A DNA stretch of 64,000 nucleotides from Bacteroidales bacterium (GTDB lineage: Bacteria; Bacteroidota; Bacteroidia; Bacteroidales; UBA932): assembly GCA_017631875.1 (NCBI GenBank), contig JAGBSL010000021.1, positions 1 to 64,000 on the forward strand. The letters run 5' to 3'. The notes beneath the pieces were generated by a model. That model saw only the letters and a program-made list of their open reading frames with translations, was not told the origin of the DNA and ran no database searches. The position numbers were made by a program, and so were the translations under genes. This document shows positions 26,869 through 36,301 of this stretch, in pieces (within the stretch, counting starts at the first letter, position 1; each line of letters opens with the position of its first letter).

Positions 26869-28779
26869 TTAAAGAGATGCAAGATTCATCTTGTTGATGA
26901 TGCTCTTTCCCTCTGTAGTGTAAGCATAGGCCATATTCTCCTTGTACGCTTCCTCAACTCTTCCGCGGACAACCTTCATAGAGCTGTTCAGGAAGTGGTT
27001 CTGCTCTGTCCAAGGCTCAGGGAGCACGCAGATTGCTGCAGGGAGCCATCTGTCAGGGAATGCACCGGCGAACTTGCCACCCTTTCTGTATGCATTTACC
27101 TCTGACTCGATAAGGAGAAGCATCTTCTCCTTTGCCTCCTGCGATGCAGGGTCGAGGCCAAGTTCCTGAACATATTTCTTAAGAGCCTCCTTGTTTGGAG
27201 TGATGAGTGCGATTGTATAAGGATCCTGACTGTTATGGAGGAGGGCTCCGTCGATGTACTTAGAGTTCTCGACGAGGTTCTCTTCTATTCCCTCCGGAGA
27301 GTACTTCTCACCGTCAGCAGCGATGAGGAGCGACTTGAAACGTCCTACCACATAGAGCATTTCAGCATCACGCATGTAGCCCATGTCTCCAGTGTGGAGC
27401 CAGCCGTCAACGATTGTATCAGCTGTCGACTTAGGGTTCTTCCAGTAACCTGCCATCACGTTCTCGCCCTTGATGCAGATCTCACCCTTAACGCCGAAAG
27501 GCTGCTCCACTCCGTCAGCGTCAAGAATCTTGATCTCCATCGGAGAAACAACCTTACCGGACGATCCGAAGATGTGCTTTGCAGGTGAGTTTGCCGAGAT
27601 GATAGGGGTTGCCTCAGAGAGACCATAACCCTGGTACATAGGGATACCGATCGCGTAGTAGTATCTCTGGAGGTCGATGTCCAGGAGGGCTCCACCGCCG
27701 ACGAAGAACTTCATCTGACCGCCGAGACCTTCACGCACCTTCTTGAAGATGATCTTGTCAAAGAGGCACATGAGCGGCTTGCGGAAGATGTCCACAAACT
27801 GTGTACCCTTGTTGTATCCTTCCTTATTATATGCAATCGCATTCTTGAGAGCGAAATTGTAGAGTTTCTCTACAGTCTTGCCACTTCTTGCGATCGTGTT
27901 CTCGATGTTCTTCTTGAAGTTCTTTGCAAGGGTCGGAACAGAAAGCATCACGTTCGGTTTGAACTCCTTGATGCTGATCGGGATGTTTCTGAGGGCCTCC
28001 TTGCCTGTCTTTCCTGAAGGGACAGTACCGATAGAAGCACCGTATGACATCATTGTGTAGAAACCTGCCACGTGGGCGAAGCAGTGGTCGAGCGGGAGGA
28101 TGATGAGCATCCTGTCAGTCGGCTCTACGCCGATCACAGAGTGCGCCTGCTCTACGTTTGCAGTGTAGTTTCTGTGTGTCAGGAGGATACCCTTAGGATC
28201 AGCTGTGGTTCCTGATGTGTAGCTGATATTCGCGTAGTCATCAGGTTCTATAGACTTGTATCTCTGGATGAAGAGTTCCTCGTTCTCTGCAAGGAACTTG
28301 TCTCCCATCTCAAGAATCTCGCTGATGAAGATCTCGTTCTCCTGCTTGTCAGCCACCTCGTCAAAGATAATAACCTTCTCGACCATAGGGCACTCCGGAA
28401 GGATCTTTCTGATCTTAGGAAGCTGGAACTTCGATGTGATCACGTATTTAGAGTCCGAATGCTTTACGCGGAACACCAGATCGTTAGCTTCTTCAAGCTT
28501 TATCGAAAGCGGTACGTTTACAGCTCCAGCATAAAGGACACCGAGCTCGCCGATGACCCACATGTCGCGGCCTTCGCTCAGGTATGAAACTTTCTCACCC
28601 TTCTGCACTCCGAGCGCCATGAGGCCTGCGGCTATGCGCTTTGCCTTCTTAAGGGTGTCTTCGTAGGTAGTAGGCTCCCACTCGTTTGTGTCAAGATTCT
28701 TTTCCCAAAGGAAAGGATTCTTTGCAAACTTGGCAACATACTTTTCTGCAAAGTCGATGATTGTCAGTCTTTCTGCCAT
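26869..28779 (-). CDS. fadD: Long-chain acyl-CoA synthetase (AMP-forming)
   Basis: The 636-residue protein belongs to the ANL adenylating enzymes. The phosphate-binding loop is YTSGTTADPKGILLTHRN, the A5 motif is YGLSEATPII, and the A7 motif is DGWLHTGDMGYM; a catalytic Lys lies near the C-terminus (MKVVRGRVEEAYKEN). There is no signal peptide, so it acts in the cytoplasm or on the inner face of the membrane, activating fatty acids to acyl-CoA through an acyl-AMP. It starts 24 nt after the deoxynucleoside kinase gene and shares its promoter. The long-chain FadD type fits best, but substrate chain length cannot be read from the sequence. Confidence 0.92.
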   Translation of the reverse strand: MAERLTIIDFAEKYVAKFAKNPFLWEKNLDTNEWEPTTYEDTLKKAKRIAAGLMALGVQKGEKVSYLSEGRDMWVIGELGVLYAGAVNVPLSIKLEEANDLVFRVKHSDSKYVITSKFQLPKIRKILPECPMVEKVIIFDEVADKQENEIFISEILEMGDKFLAENEELFIQRYKSIEPDDYANISYTSGTTADPKGILLTHRNYTANVEQAHSVIGVEPTDRMLIILPLDHCFAHVAGFYTMMSYGASIGTVPSGKTGKEALRNIPISIKEFKPNVMLSVPTLAKNFKKNIENTIARSGKTVEKLYNFALKNAIAYNKEGYNKGTQFVDIFRKPLMCLFDKIIFKKVREGLGGQMKFFVGGGALLDIDLQRYYYAIGIPMYQGYGLSEATPIISANSPAKHIFGSSGKVVSPMEIKILDADGVEQPFGVKGEICIKGENVMAGYWKNPKSTADTIVDGWLHTGDMGYMRDAEMLYVVGRFKSLLIAADGEKYSPEGIEENLVENSKYIDGALLHNSQDPYTIALITPNKEALKKYVQELGLDPASQEAKEKMLLLIESEVNAYRKGGKFAGAFPDRWLPAAICVLPEPWTEQNHFLNSSMKVVRGRVEEAYKENMAYAYTTEGKSIINKMNLASL

Positions 28780-28803
28780 AATTATTTGATTTAGGATTTA
28801 GGT

Positions 28804-29427
28804 TTAGTCTTCTTTTGGGAAGAGGCCGAACAACTCGGCATCGATCTTGTCGATGACCTCCTGGAAGTCTTCAGGACGGTTTTCGAACTTGATACGGTCT
28901 ACGTCAAGGATAAGCAGGTTGTGCTTGTAATCCTTGATCCAGTTCTCATATCGCTCGTTGAGACCTGTGATGTAGTCGATACGGATGCTCTTCTCGTACT
29001 CGCGGCCACGCTTCTGGATCTGGCTCACGAGGTTAGGGATCGAGCTCTTCAGATAGATCAGAAGGTCAGGCGGATTCACCAGCGACATCATGAGGTCGAA
29101 GAGGTCCGAATAGTTTTCGAAATCCCTTGTGCTCATGAGGCCCATGCCGTGGAGGTTAGGCGCGAAGATGCGCGCATCCTCATATATTGTGCGGTCCTGG
29201 ATGATAACCTCGTCAAGCTTGGAGATATCAACGACATCCTTGAAACGCTTGTTAAGGAAGTACACCTGGAGGTTGAATGACCACCTTTCCATATCCTCAT
29301 AGAAGTCAGCGAGGTATGGGTTATAGTCCACTGATTCGAATTTCGGAGTCCATCCGTAATGGGCAGCAAGCATCTTCGTAAGAGTTGTCTTTCCGCTGCC
29401 TATGTTTCCTGCAATCGCGATATGCAT
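28804..29427 (-). CDS. Deoxynucleoside kinase (dAK/dGK family)
   Basis: The 207-residue protein begins with a P-loop (AIAGNIGSGKTTL) and continues with the dNK-family motif QDRTIYEDARIFAPN, where Glu-Asp-Arg-type residues bind deoxyribose, and the LID-like RGREYEKSI arginines. Such enzymes phosphorylate deoxyadenosine, deoxyguanosine or deoxycytidine for nucleotide salvage in the cytoplasm. Its promoter (29468-29501) overlaps that of the divergent MBL hydrolase. The acyl-CoA ligase follows 24 nt downstream; no functional link between the two is evident. Confidence 0.93.
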   Translation of the reverse strand: MHIAIAGNIGSGKTTLTKMLAAHYGWTPKFESVDYNPYLADFYEDMERWSFNLQVYFLNKRFKDVVDISKLDEVIIQDRTIYEDARIFAPNLHGMGLMSTRDFENYSDLFDLMMSLVNPPDLLIYLKSSIPNLVSQIQKRGREYEKSIRIDYITGLNERYENWIKDYKHNLLILDVDRIKFENRPEDFQEVIDKIDAELFGLFPKED

Positions 29428-29467
29428 ATTATCGTAATTTTATTGATTTTTCATGTGTCTAACTTGG

Positions 29468-29501
29468 CAAAGTTAATAACTTCTTTTGTATTTTTGTCAA
29501 A
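29468..29501 (-). promoter_or_regulatory. Promoter of the deoxynucleoside kinase operon
   Basis: The minus strand carries TTTG at 29501-29498 and TAACTTTG at 29475-29468 (perfect -7 consensus) with a 22-nt spacer, about 40 nt upstream of the kinase start at 29427. Confidence 0.6.
29489..29496 (+). promoter_or_regulatory. -7 promoter element of the MBL hydrolase gene
   Basis: The plus strand reads TATTTTTG, a perfect TAnnTTTG match, with TTG at 29464-29466 as a possible -33. It lies 23 nt upstream of the chosen start at 29519 and overlaps the divergent promoter on the other strand. Confidence 0.55.
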
Positions 29502-29518
29502 AGTTAGCATTTAATGAC

Positions 29519-30232
29519 ATGATACACATAGAACATTTTACCTTCAATGCCTTCCAGACACGCTGCTGCGTGGTATGGGACGATAACGGATATTGCGCTT
29601 TTGTAGACCCAGGATGCTCTACCACACAGGAAATTCTTGAGGTGGTCTCCCTGGTGAATTCGCGCCAGCTGACCCCGGTCTGCATCATGCTGACCCATGC
29701 CCATTTCGACCACATCTACGGCATGTCGGCACTGGCAAAGGAGTACGAGATCCCAGTATATGCACACATGGGCGAAATGTTCACTTTGGAAACGACAAAT
29801 CCTGCGGTATGCGAGGCATACGGCCTCCCTCTGCCGGACACATTCCCTATGATCAAGTCGTTTTCTGACGCACACATAGGCAGCAGGTTCTACCACGTTT
29901 CAAGGTTTGACACCATCGAAGTGGGCGATCTGCGTTTCAAAGTCATAGAGACGCCGGGCCACTCACGCGGCGGCCTGTGCTTCTTCGAACCCACCGAGCG
30001 TGTCCTCTTCAGCGGCGACACCCTTTTCGCCGGCTCAATCGGACGCACCGACCACCCGGGCGGCGACTACGACCTCCTCATGAAGAGCATCATGGAAAAG
30101 CTCCTGCCGCTGGACGACTCTGCAAACCCTGTCAAGGTCATCCCAGGCCACGGCCCATGCACCGACCTTGCCACTGAAGGAATGAGCAACCCATTCCTCC
30201 AACCATTCAACCTGCCTTACGACGAGGAATAG
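29519..30232 (+). CDS. Metallo-beta-lactamase-fold hydrolase (glyoxalase II-like)
   Basis: I choose the ATG at 29519 (MIHIEHFTFNAFQTRCCVVW, 237 residues). The upstream in-frame ATG at 29486 precedes the -7 element and could not be used from it. The metal-binding motifs are complete: THAHFDHIYG (HxHxDH), GHSRGGLCF, FSGDTLF and GHGP. Without a signal peptide it should act in the cytoplasm on a thioester or similar bond. The subfamily is close to glyoxalase II-like and MBL hydrolases of unknown substrate common in Bacteroidota. It converges on the kinase gene at 30291 with a 58-bp gap that shows only a weak imperfect hairpin. Confidence 0.93.
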   Translation: MIHIEHFTFNAFQTRCCVVWDDNGYCAFVDPGCSTTQEILEVVSLVNSRQLTPVCIMLTHAHFDHIYGMSALAKEYEIPVYAHMGEMFTLETTNPAVCEAYGLPLPDTFPMIKSFSDAHIGSRFYHVSRFDTIEVGDLRFKVIETPGHSRGGLCFFEPTERVLFSGDTLFAGSIGRTDHPGGDYDLLMKSIMEKLLPLDDSANPVKVIPGHGPCTDLATEGMSNPFLQPFNLPYDEE

Positions 30233-30290
30233 CCCGGCTTTCCCTGGCAAGCACCGTCCCTGGTGACCATGGAGGGATACGGGGCAGACT

Positions 30291-31994
30291 CTACAGCGTC
30301 TGGCCGTCGATGAATTCGCGGAGGATGGAGGTCGGCGGGATGGCGGCGATTTCCGCTGGGGAAAGCGCCACTATGCTGCTGAGGAACTTGAGCATGCGAG
30401 AGGCCTCGGTGTAGGCTGGTGAGTGCGGCGGAATGCGGCGCAGGAGCGGCTCAGCGTAGTATTTCAAGACCGGGAGTTCGAAGATGTGAGCTGAATTGAA
30501 GATCGCATCAGCATACTCCTGGAACGGGAAGATGTTGCGGTTCTCTCCGCGGCGGACGCTCTGCCAGCGCATGATCGTGCTCTCGGGATTGACCCCGCGC
30601 GTGCGGTTGTCGCGGATCATGCGGCGAAGCATGCGGTTGTCGGAAGTGGAGATGTTGTTGTTTTCGTCTATCGACAGCGAAGTCAGTGCCGAAGCGTATA
30701 CGCGGAACACTTTTGAAGGGTCCACACCCGGAATCATGGCAGGATTGAGTGCATGGATACCCTCCATGATCAGAATGTCCTTCTCGTGCAGCTGCATGAA
30801 GTTACCGTCGTAATACTTGCGTCCCTCAACGAAATTGAAGCGCGGAATCTCTACAGTCTTTCCTTCAAGAAGCCCATTCAACTGGCGTCCGAGCAGCTCA
30901 AGGTCCATTGCGCCAAGAGCCTCGAAATCATATTCTCCGTTCTCATCTCGAGGAGTAAACTCCCTGTCTACAAAGTAGTTATCCAACTCTATAACTCTAG
31001 GATTCAGTCCAAGGATGCGGCACTGGAGTGCGAGCCTCTTGGATGTCGAAGTCTTGCCGCTTGACGACGGACCGGCGATGAAGACGATCTTCACGCTGCC
31101 GCGGCGGGCATATATCTGGTCTGCGATATCCGCATATTTACGTTCATGGAGAGCCTCAGACAGATTGATCAGGTCTATGATTCCACCGGAAAGAACCTTG
31201 TCATTGAGTTTGCCGACTCCGCGAACACCCATGATGGAGCACCAGTCTGAATGTTCCTTCAATGCAGTAGCCAGCTTTGACTGACGCTTCATCGGAAGCA
31301 CCTTGTCGGTTTCGCCTTCCATAGGATACTGCAGACAGAATCCGTCATTGAATCCTGCCAGATTAAAGGTAGTAAGCAGGCCTGTAGATGGGACTAGCGG
31401 ACCGTAGAAAGTGTCCACAGTGCCGTCAAGAGTATATACATTATAATTGAAGCGGCCGGTGGTCTTCAGCAGGTTGACCTTCTCGGTCTGGTGCTGACGC
31501 TCAAATATCCTGCAGCATTCCTCCAGGCTCATCATGGTCTTGCCAAACGGAAGATCCGCTTGTATGATCTGATCCATGCGCGCCTCAATGGCCTCGATTG
31601 TCTCATCCGTAAGGAAATATCTGCAAGGACGTCCGTCCTCCATGGCATGAGGTTCCTGAATCTCGCAGTACAGACCGCTTGGAAGGGAATAATCGATCAC
31701 GAGCACCTTATCCGGGAACATCTCGCGCACCACCTTCTGCAGCACGAAGCAGAGGGAGCGGATATAGGTGCGGCGGCCATCGGGATGGCTGTAGCCAATG
31801 AAGCGGACGTTATGCGGGTTTATGATCTTATAGTCCAGGGACTTGAGCTTGTTGTCCACGAGGGCGGCAAGCACAGGTTCATCCAGGATCGGATTATCCG
31901 GGGACATGTGGCCATAGAGAGATGTCAGCGTCGTGCCGATAGATACCTTTTCGTATAAAGAGGTGTTTTCACAGAATATTCTAATTCCTTCCAT
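30291..31994 (-). CDS. Uridine-kinase-like nucleoside kinase with N-terminal TGS/ThrRS-like region
   Basis: The 567-residue protein has two parts. Residues 1-260 resemble the TGS and editing-like domains of threonyl-tRNA synthetase that occur in the long Bacteroidota uridine-kinase relatives (FIGYSHPDGRRTYIRSLCFV). Residues about 280-500 form a P-loop kinase: FIAGPSSSGKTSTSKRLALQ (Walker A), LDNYFVDRE and ILIMEGIHALNP, as in uridine/cytidine kinases and phosphoribulokinases. The true substrate of this long form is not established. It lies 72 nt after uvrA, with a palindromic repeat in the gap, and is probably co-transcribed with it. Confidence 0.9.
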   Translation of the reverse strand: MEGIRIFCENTSLYEKVSIGTTLTSLYGHMSPDNPILDEPVLAALVDNKLKSLDYKIINPHNVRFIGYSHPDGRRTYIRSLCFVLQKVVREMFPDKVLVIDYSLPSGLYCEIQEPHAMEDGRPCRYFLTDETIEAIEARMDQIIQADLPFGKTMMSLEECCRIFERQHQTEKVNLLKTTGRFNYNVYTLDGTVDTFYGPLVPSTGLLTTFNLAGFNDGFCLQYPMEGETDKVLPMKRQSKLATALKEHSDWCSIMGVRGVGKLNDKVLSGGIIDLINLSEALHERKYADIADQIYARRGSVKIVFIAGPSSSGKTSTSKRLALQCRILGLNPRVIELDNYFVDREFTPRDENGEYDFEALGAMDLELLGRQLNGLLEGKTVEIPRFNFVEGRKYYDGNFMQLHEKDILIMEGIHALNPAMIPGVDPSKVFRVYASALTSLSIDENNNISTSDNRMLRRMIRDNRTRGVNPESTIMRWQSVRRGENRNIFPFQEYADAIFNSAHIFELPVLKYYAEPLLRRIPPHSPAYTEASRMLKFLSSIVALSPAEIAAIPPTSILREFIDGQTL

Positions 31995-32010
31995 TATTTT
32001 TTAGTTTTAA

Positions 32011-32047
32011 AGATTGCCACGACCCTTGCAGGGTCTCGCAATGACGT
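32011..32047. repeat. Palindromic interspersed repeat, copy 2 (uvrA/kinase spacer)
   Basis: It begins AGATTGCCACG, has the hairpin GACCCttgcaGGGTC, and ends TCTCGCAATGACGT. It is the same family as 9824-9858, 40315-40349 and 49942-49980 and lies between two co-directional genes. Confidence 0.85.
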
Positions 32048-32066
32048 ATGAGGGTCTGCCATGAGA

Positions 32067-34910
32067 TCAATACAGTACTTCCTTCAGGAACGGTCCTGTT
32101 ACGGAGTCAGGGTTGTCAGCGAGTTCCTCCGGTGTGCCGGCAGCAACTATCGTTCCTCCGGCCTTTCCGCCTTCCGGACCCATGTCGAAGATGTAGTCCA
32201 CCGACTTCAATACATCAAGATTATGCTCGATGACGATAACGGTATTTCCTTGATCCACAAGCTGCTGGAGCACCTCCATGAGCACCTGGATATCCTCGAA
32301 ATGCAGACCTGTGGTCGGCTCGTCCAATATGTATAGTGTGTTTCCTGTACCCTTGCGCGCCAGCTCGGCCGCCAGCTTCATGCGCTGGCTCTCTCCGCCT
32401 GACAATGTCACTGCCGACTGTCCCAACTGGACATATCCGAGTCCCACATCCACCATGGCCTTCAGTTTCTGGGCGATCGACGGAATGTTCTCAAAGAACT
32501 CATACGCCTCACTGACAGGCATTTCCAGCACATCGTTGATATTCTTTCCCTTATACCTGACAGCCAGTGTGTCCTCCTTGTAACGCTTGCCGCGGCACTC
32601 GTTGCAGACCACATTGACCGACGGGAGGAAGTTCATTTCAATGACCTTGATACCTGCTCCCTTGCACTCCTCGCAGCGGCCCCCTGCCACATTGAACGAG
32701 AATCGGCCCGCCTTAAAACCACGCACTTTTGCATCCGGAGTAGCCTCAAAAAGCAGACGAATGTCGTTGAACACGCCTGTGAACGTAGCCGGATTGCTTC
32801 GCGGCGTACGTCCGATCGGGCTCTGATCGATCTCTATGAGCTTGTCTATGTTATCCACCCCTACGATCTCGTCGTACGGAAGCGGCTGAAGCTTGGCGTT
32901 ATAGAACTTGTTCTTCAGTATAGGCATGAGGGTCTCGTTGATGAGCGACGATTTGCCGCTGCCGCTGACTCCCGCCACGCCGATGAGCATTCCCAGAGGG
33001 AAGTCTATGTCTACATTCTTGAGGTTGTTTCCGCGCGCTCCGCGTATGCCCAGGGTCATGCCGTTGCCTCTTCTGCGCTGCGACGGGATCTCGATTGCAC
33101 GCTCGCCGCGGAGGTATTCGAGGGTGGTTGACGGGGTTATGATCATGCGAGATTTCTTGACTCGGCCGCCAGCCTCGCTCGGAATGACGGACGCATGGCT
33201 GGCCTCGCCATCCTGGGCAAAGCCTTCCATAAGCACCGAAAGCGGCGCCGAAAGGCATATCTTGCCGCCCTTGTCACCCGCTCCCGGACCCACATCCACC
33301 AGCCAGTCAGCAGCCATCATGGTCTCGGCATCGTGCTCCACCACCATCACCGAGTTACCCTCGTCGCGAAGCTTCTTGAGCGAAGCGATGAGCTTGCGGT
33401 TGTCGCGTTGGTGCAGTCCTATCGACGGCTCGTCAAGGATGTAAAGCACATTCACCAGCTTCGATCCGATCTGGGTCGCAAGTCTGATGCGCTGGCTCTC
33501 TCCTCCTGACAATGAGGCGGTTGCACGGTCCAATGAAAGATAATCCAGCCCCACGTCCAGCAGGAATGAGACCCTGTCCTTCAGTTCCTTGAGAATATCT
33601 CGCGCAATAAGGCTTTCGCGCGTCCTGAGCTTGCTGTCAAGGGCATGGAGCCACTCGCTAAGCTGTGAGATCTCCATAGCAGCAACCTCCGAAATGGTCT
33701 TGTCGTCTATCTTGAAATATGTGGTTTCCTTATTGAGTCTTGTGCCGCCGCACTCCGGGCAGACGATCTTTTCCTGGATATCCCCAACTATGCCGCCGAA
33801 GGACACCATCTCCGATGATGTTCCCTCTCCTACCCTGAAGAGTTCGTCAGAGCCGAAGACAATCAGCGAGACCACGTCTTCCGGCAGCTCGTCGATCGGA
33901 TCATAAAGCGAGAAGTTGTATTTACGCGCAATTGACCTTATCACATCGAACTTCTTGGTCTCGCGGATCTTTCCAAGCGGGATGATGCCGCCGTCTGCTA
34001 TCGATTTCGTGCGGTCCGGGATTATAGTGTCCATATTGACATCCACTATGATTCCCAAACCCTTGCAGTGATGACAATAACCCTGCGGCGAGTTGAATGA
34101 GAACGAATGTGGAGCCGGCTCCGGCAGCGAAAGGCCGGTATCCGGGCATACCAGATGCTTCGAGTAATGAGTAACGGCCTCAGTCTCCATGTCCATTATG
34201 GCGACGGAGCCCTTGCCGAAGTTCAAGGCCGACATGACGGAGTCCTTAATGCGCTTCTGGTCCTTCTCGGTCGGTTTGAGCCTGTCGATGACCAGTTCAA
34301 TGAAATGGGCCTTATAACGGTCCAGAGCCGTGATTTCATTAAGCTCGCAGAGCTGGCCATCAATGCGGATCTGCGTATATCCACGCTTGCGCATCTGCTC
34401 GAGCAGCTCCTTGTAATGGCCCTTGCGGCCCCTTACCAGCGGAGCGAGCAGGTAGCATTTGCGGCCTGCGTAGTTCTCCATGATCAGCGAGACGATCTGC
34501 TCGTCCGTGTATCTGACCATCGGTTTGCCAGTCTGTGGAGAGTATGCTGTCGATGCACGGGCATAGAGAAGTCGCAGGAAGTCATAGATTTCCGTGATCG
34601 TGCCCACAGTAGAACGAGGGTTGTTGCCGGTGGTCTTCTGTTCTATGGCGATGATCGGACTAAGTCCTGTAATGGACTCTACCTCAGGCTTTTCCAATAT
34701 GCCCATGAAGTGCTTGGCATATGTGGACAGCGTGTCCATGTAGCGCCTCTGGCCCTCAGCGTATATGGTATCGAATGCCAGCGATGACTTGCCGCTTCCG
34801 CTGAGTCCCGTGATCACGACAAACTCGCCGCGCGGAATCGAAAGTGACACGTTTTTAAGGTTATGCGCCTTGGCACCCTGGATCTCTATGTAATCGTTCT
34901 TTTTCTCCAT
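32067..34910 (-). CDS. uvrA: UvrA, ATPase subunit of nucleotide excision repair
   Basis: The 947-residue protein has the two-ATPase layout of UvrA: Walker A GLSGSGKSSLAFDT (about residue 35), signature LSGGESQRIRLATQIG (467), Walker B LYILDEPSIGLHQRDN (489), then the second set GVSGSGKSSLINE (647), LSGGESQRMKLA (836) and ILDEPTTGLHFED (861). The second zinc finger CEECKGAG...CNECRG is intact (746-772). UvrA loads UvrB on damaged DNA. Residues about 562-592, including HASVIPSEAGGRVKKSRMI, form an extra stretch encoded by a genomic palindromic repeat at 33148-33198. It lies between the two ATPase halves, after LSAPLSVLME. The gene has its own promoter (34948-34977). Confidence 0.97.
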   Translation of the reverse strand: MEKKNDYIEIQGAKAHNLKNVSLSIPRGEFVVITGLSGSGKSSLAFDTIYAEGQRRYMDTLSTYAKHFMGILEKPEVESITGLSPIIAIEQKTTGNNPRSTVGTITEIYDFLRLLYARASTAYSPQTGKPMVRYTDEQIVSLIMENYAGRKCYLLAPLVRGRKGHYKELLEQMRKRGYTQIRIDGQLCELNEITALDRYKAHFIELVIDRLKPTEKDQKRIKDSVMSALNFGKGSVAIMDMETEAVTHYSKHLVCPDTGLSLPEPAPHSFSFNSPQGYCHHCKGLGIIVDVNMDTIIPDRTKSIADGGIIPLGKIRETKKFDVIRSIARKYNFSLYDPIDELPEDVVSLIVFGSDELFRVGEGTSSEMVSFGGIVGDIQEKIVCPECGGTRLNKETTYFKIDDKTISEVAAMEISQLSEWLHALDSKLRTRESLIARDILKELKDRVSFLLDVGLDYLSLDRATASLSGGESQRIRLATQIGSKLVNVLYILDEPSIGLHQRDNRKLIASLKKLRDEGNSVMVVEHDAETMMAADWLVDVGPGAGDKGGKICLSAPLSVLMEGFAQDGEASHASVIPSEAGGRVKKSRMIITPSTTLEYLRGERAIEIPSQRRRGNGMTLGIRGARGNNLKNVDIDFPLGMLIGVAGVSGSGKSSLINETLMPILKNKFYNAKLQPLPYDEIVGVDNIDKLIEIDQSPIGRTPRSNPATFTGVFNDIRLLFEATPDAKVRGFKAGRFSFNVAGGRCEECKGAGIKVIEMNFLPSVNVVCNECRGKRYKEDTLAVRYKGKNINDVLEMPVSEAYEFFENIPSIAQKLKAMVDVGLGYVQLGQSAVTLSGGESQRMKLAAELARKGTGNTLYILDEPTTGLHFEDIQVLMEVLQQLVDQGNTVIVIEHNLDVLKSVDYIFDMGPEGGKAGGTIVAAGTPEELADNPDSVTGPFLKEVLY
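33148..33198. repeat. Palindromic repeat inserted in frame within uvrA
   Basis: The plus strand starts GCGAGATTTCTTGACTCG and ends CTCGGAATGACGGACGC. It resembles 40351-40391 (GGGAGATTTCTCCACTCG to GAAATGACAGAG). On the coding strand it is read as VIPSEAGGRVKKSR, in frame with uvrA and without a stop. Confidence 0.7.
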
Positions 34911-34947
34911 CTTCCTGTCGCACTGCCCTACTGACGGCAGTGACTTA

Positions 34948-34977
34948 CAAATTTACGAAAAAATCTGCTATTTCAAA
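34948..34977 (-). promoter_or_regulatory. uvrA promoter
   Basis: On the minus strand TTTG at 34977-34974 and TAAATTTG at 34955-34948 match both Bacteroidota boxes with an 18-nt spacer. The -33 box overlaps the last codons of the CoA-transferase gene; the uvrA start is at 34910. Confidence 0.65.
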
Positions 34978-36260
34978 CGGAGGTAGGCGTGGCCGAAGCG
35001 GGCGGCCGCGGCGCGGTCGAGCTCCTCGCGCACCGAAGGGTGGGCGATGGAGATGAGCGCGCGGGCGCGTTCGACGAGGCTCTTGCCTCGGAGCTGGGCT
35101 ACGCCGTACTCTGTGACGATGTTCTGGATCATGTGGCGGGTGGTCACGACGCCGGCGCCTTCGGTGAGGACAGGCTTGATCTTCGAGACACCCTTTTCGG
35201 TCATGGAAGGTATGGCTATGAATGTCTTGCCGCCTTCGGAGAGCGAGCCGCCATACATGAAGTCATGCTGCCCGCCGACGCCGGAGATGATGCGTGTGCC
35301 GACGGAGTCCGCGCAGACCTGACCTGTGAGGTCGACCTCAACGGCAGAGTTTATAGCCATGACCTTTGGATTCTGCGCTATGCGGAAAGGAGCATTGGTC
35401 CATGCAACATCCTTGAGCACCAAATCTTTACGATAGTCCATATATTCATACAGACGCTTTGAACCAAGAGCAAGAGAGGCAACTGAGATACCCGGGAGCA
35501 CTGTTTTGCAAGAGTTGTCAATGACGCCTGACTCCAGCAGCGGAAGGACACCGTCGGTCAGGGCTTCGGTGTGGAGGCCGAGGTGCTGGTGGTCCTTCAA
35601 GGCCGAAAGTACAGCATTCGGAATGCCGCCGACACCGATCTGAAGGGTCGCTCCGTCCGGGATCATTTCAGCAATGTGGCGACCTATCGCCGTGTCTATC
35701 TCGGAAGGAGTAGCGGTCGGAACCTCAACAAGGGGATCATCCACCTCGACTGCGGCGTCTATGCGGGACACATGGATCAGGGCATCACCATATGAAAACG
35801 GCATGGCCTTGTTGACCTGAACTATGATCTTTCGGGCACATTCGACAGCGCTGACGGCAAGGTCGGCAGAGATTCCGAACGAGCAGTAGCCTTCGTCGTT
35901 TGGCGGAGACACGTTCAGGAAGACAGCGTCAACCGGGAGTGTCCCGTCACGGAACAATCCGGGGATTTCGCCCAGGAATGCCGGAATGGTAGATCCGTAG
36001 CCATCTGCCAGCCAGCGGCGTACATTGTTGGCGACAAAGAGGCTCTTCACATTGAAGGCGTCCTTGTACTCCGGCTTGCAGTACGGAGCTTCGCAGCGGC
36101 CTACGGCAAATGCTGCATAGACGGTTACATCCTTGAGTTCATTACCTCTGTCTGCAAGTGCCTGCGAGAGGACCTCCGGAACGGATGTGCTGCCCTGGAT
36201 GTATATGCTGTCACCAGACTCTATCAGTTGCACGGCTTGTGCCGCTGTCATGTATTTCAT
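34968..36260 (-). CDS. Acetyl-CoA hydrolase/transferase family CoA-transferase (4-hydroxybutyrate or butyrate type)
   Basis: The 430-residue protein belongs to the family of 4-hydroxybutyrate and butyryl-CoA:acetate CoA-transferases. Visible landmarks are the N-terminal IQGSTSVPEVLSQAL, the glycine-rich LQIGVGGIPNAVLSAL, the motif HTEALTDG (Glu near 232, the residue that forms the covalent CoA thioester in characterised relatives) and the CoA-binding GVGGQHDFMYG. It exchanges CoA between acyl-CoA and acetate in the cytoplasm, usually in fermentation. It lies 138 bp downstream of the aminotransferase; the gap carries a 16-bp direct repeat. The acyl substrate cannot be fixed from sequence. Confidence 0.92.
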   Translation of the reverse strand: MKYMTAAQAVQLIESGDSIYIQGSTSVPEVLSQALADRGNELKDVTVYAAFAVGRCEAPYCKPEYKDAFNVKSLFVANNVRRWLADGYGSTIPAFLGEIPGLFRDGTLPVDAVFLNVSPPNDEGYCSFGISADLAVSAVECARKIIVQVNKAMPFSYGDALIHVSRIDAAVEVDDPLVEVPTATPSEIDTAIGRHIAEMIPDGATLQIGVGGIPNAVLSALKDHQHLGLHTEALTDGVLPLLESGVIDNSCKTVLPGISVASLALGSKRLYEYMDYRKDLVLKDVAWTNAPFRIAQNPKVMAINSAVEVDLTGQVCADSVGTRIISGVGGQHDFMYGGSLSEGGKTFIAIPSMTEKGVSKIKPVLTEGAGVVTTRHMIQNIVTEYGVAQLRGKSLVERARALISIAHPSVREELDRAAAARFGHAYLRLK

Positions 36261-36301
36261 AAAATATCTTCATTTGCACACCTTGGCCGCTAATGGTCCC
36301 C

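Noticed and set aside
30233..30290. Weak hairpin between convergent MBL hydrolase and kinase genes
   Set aside because: The pairing is interrupted and no U-tract follows on either strand, so I do not call a terminator.
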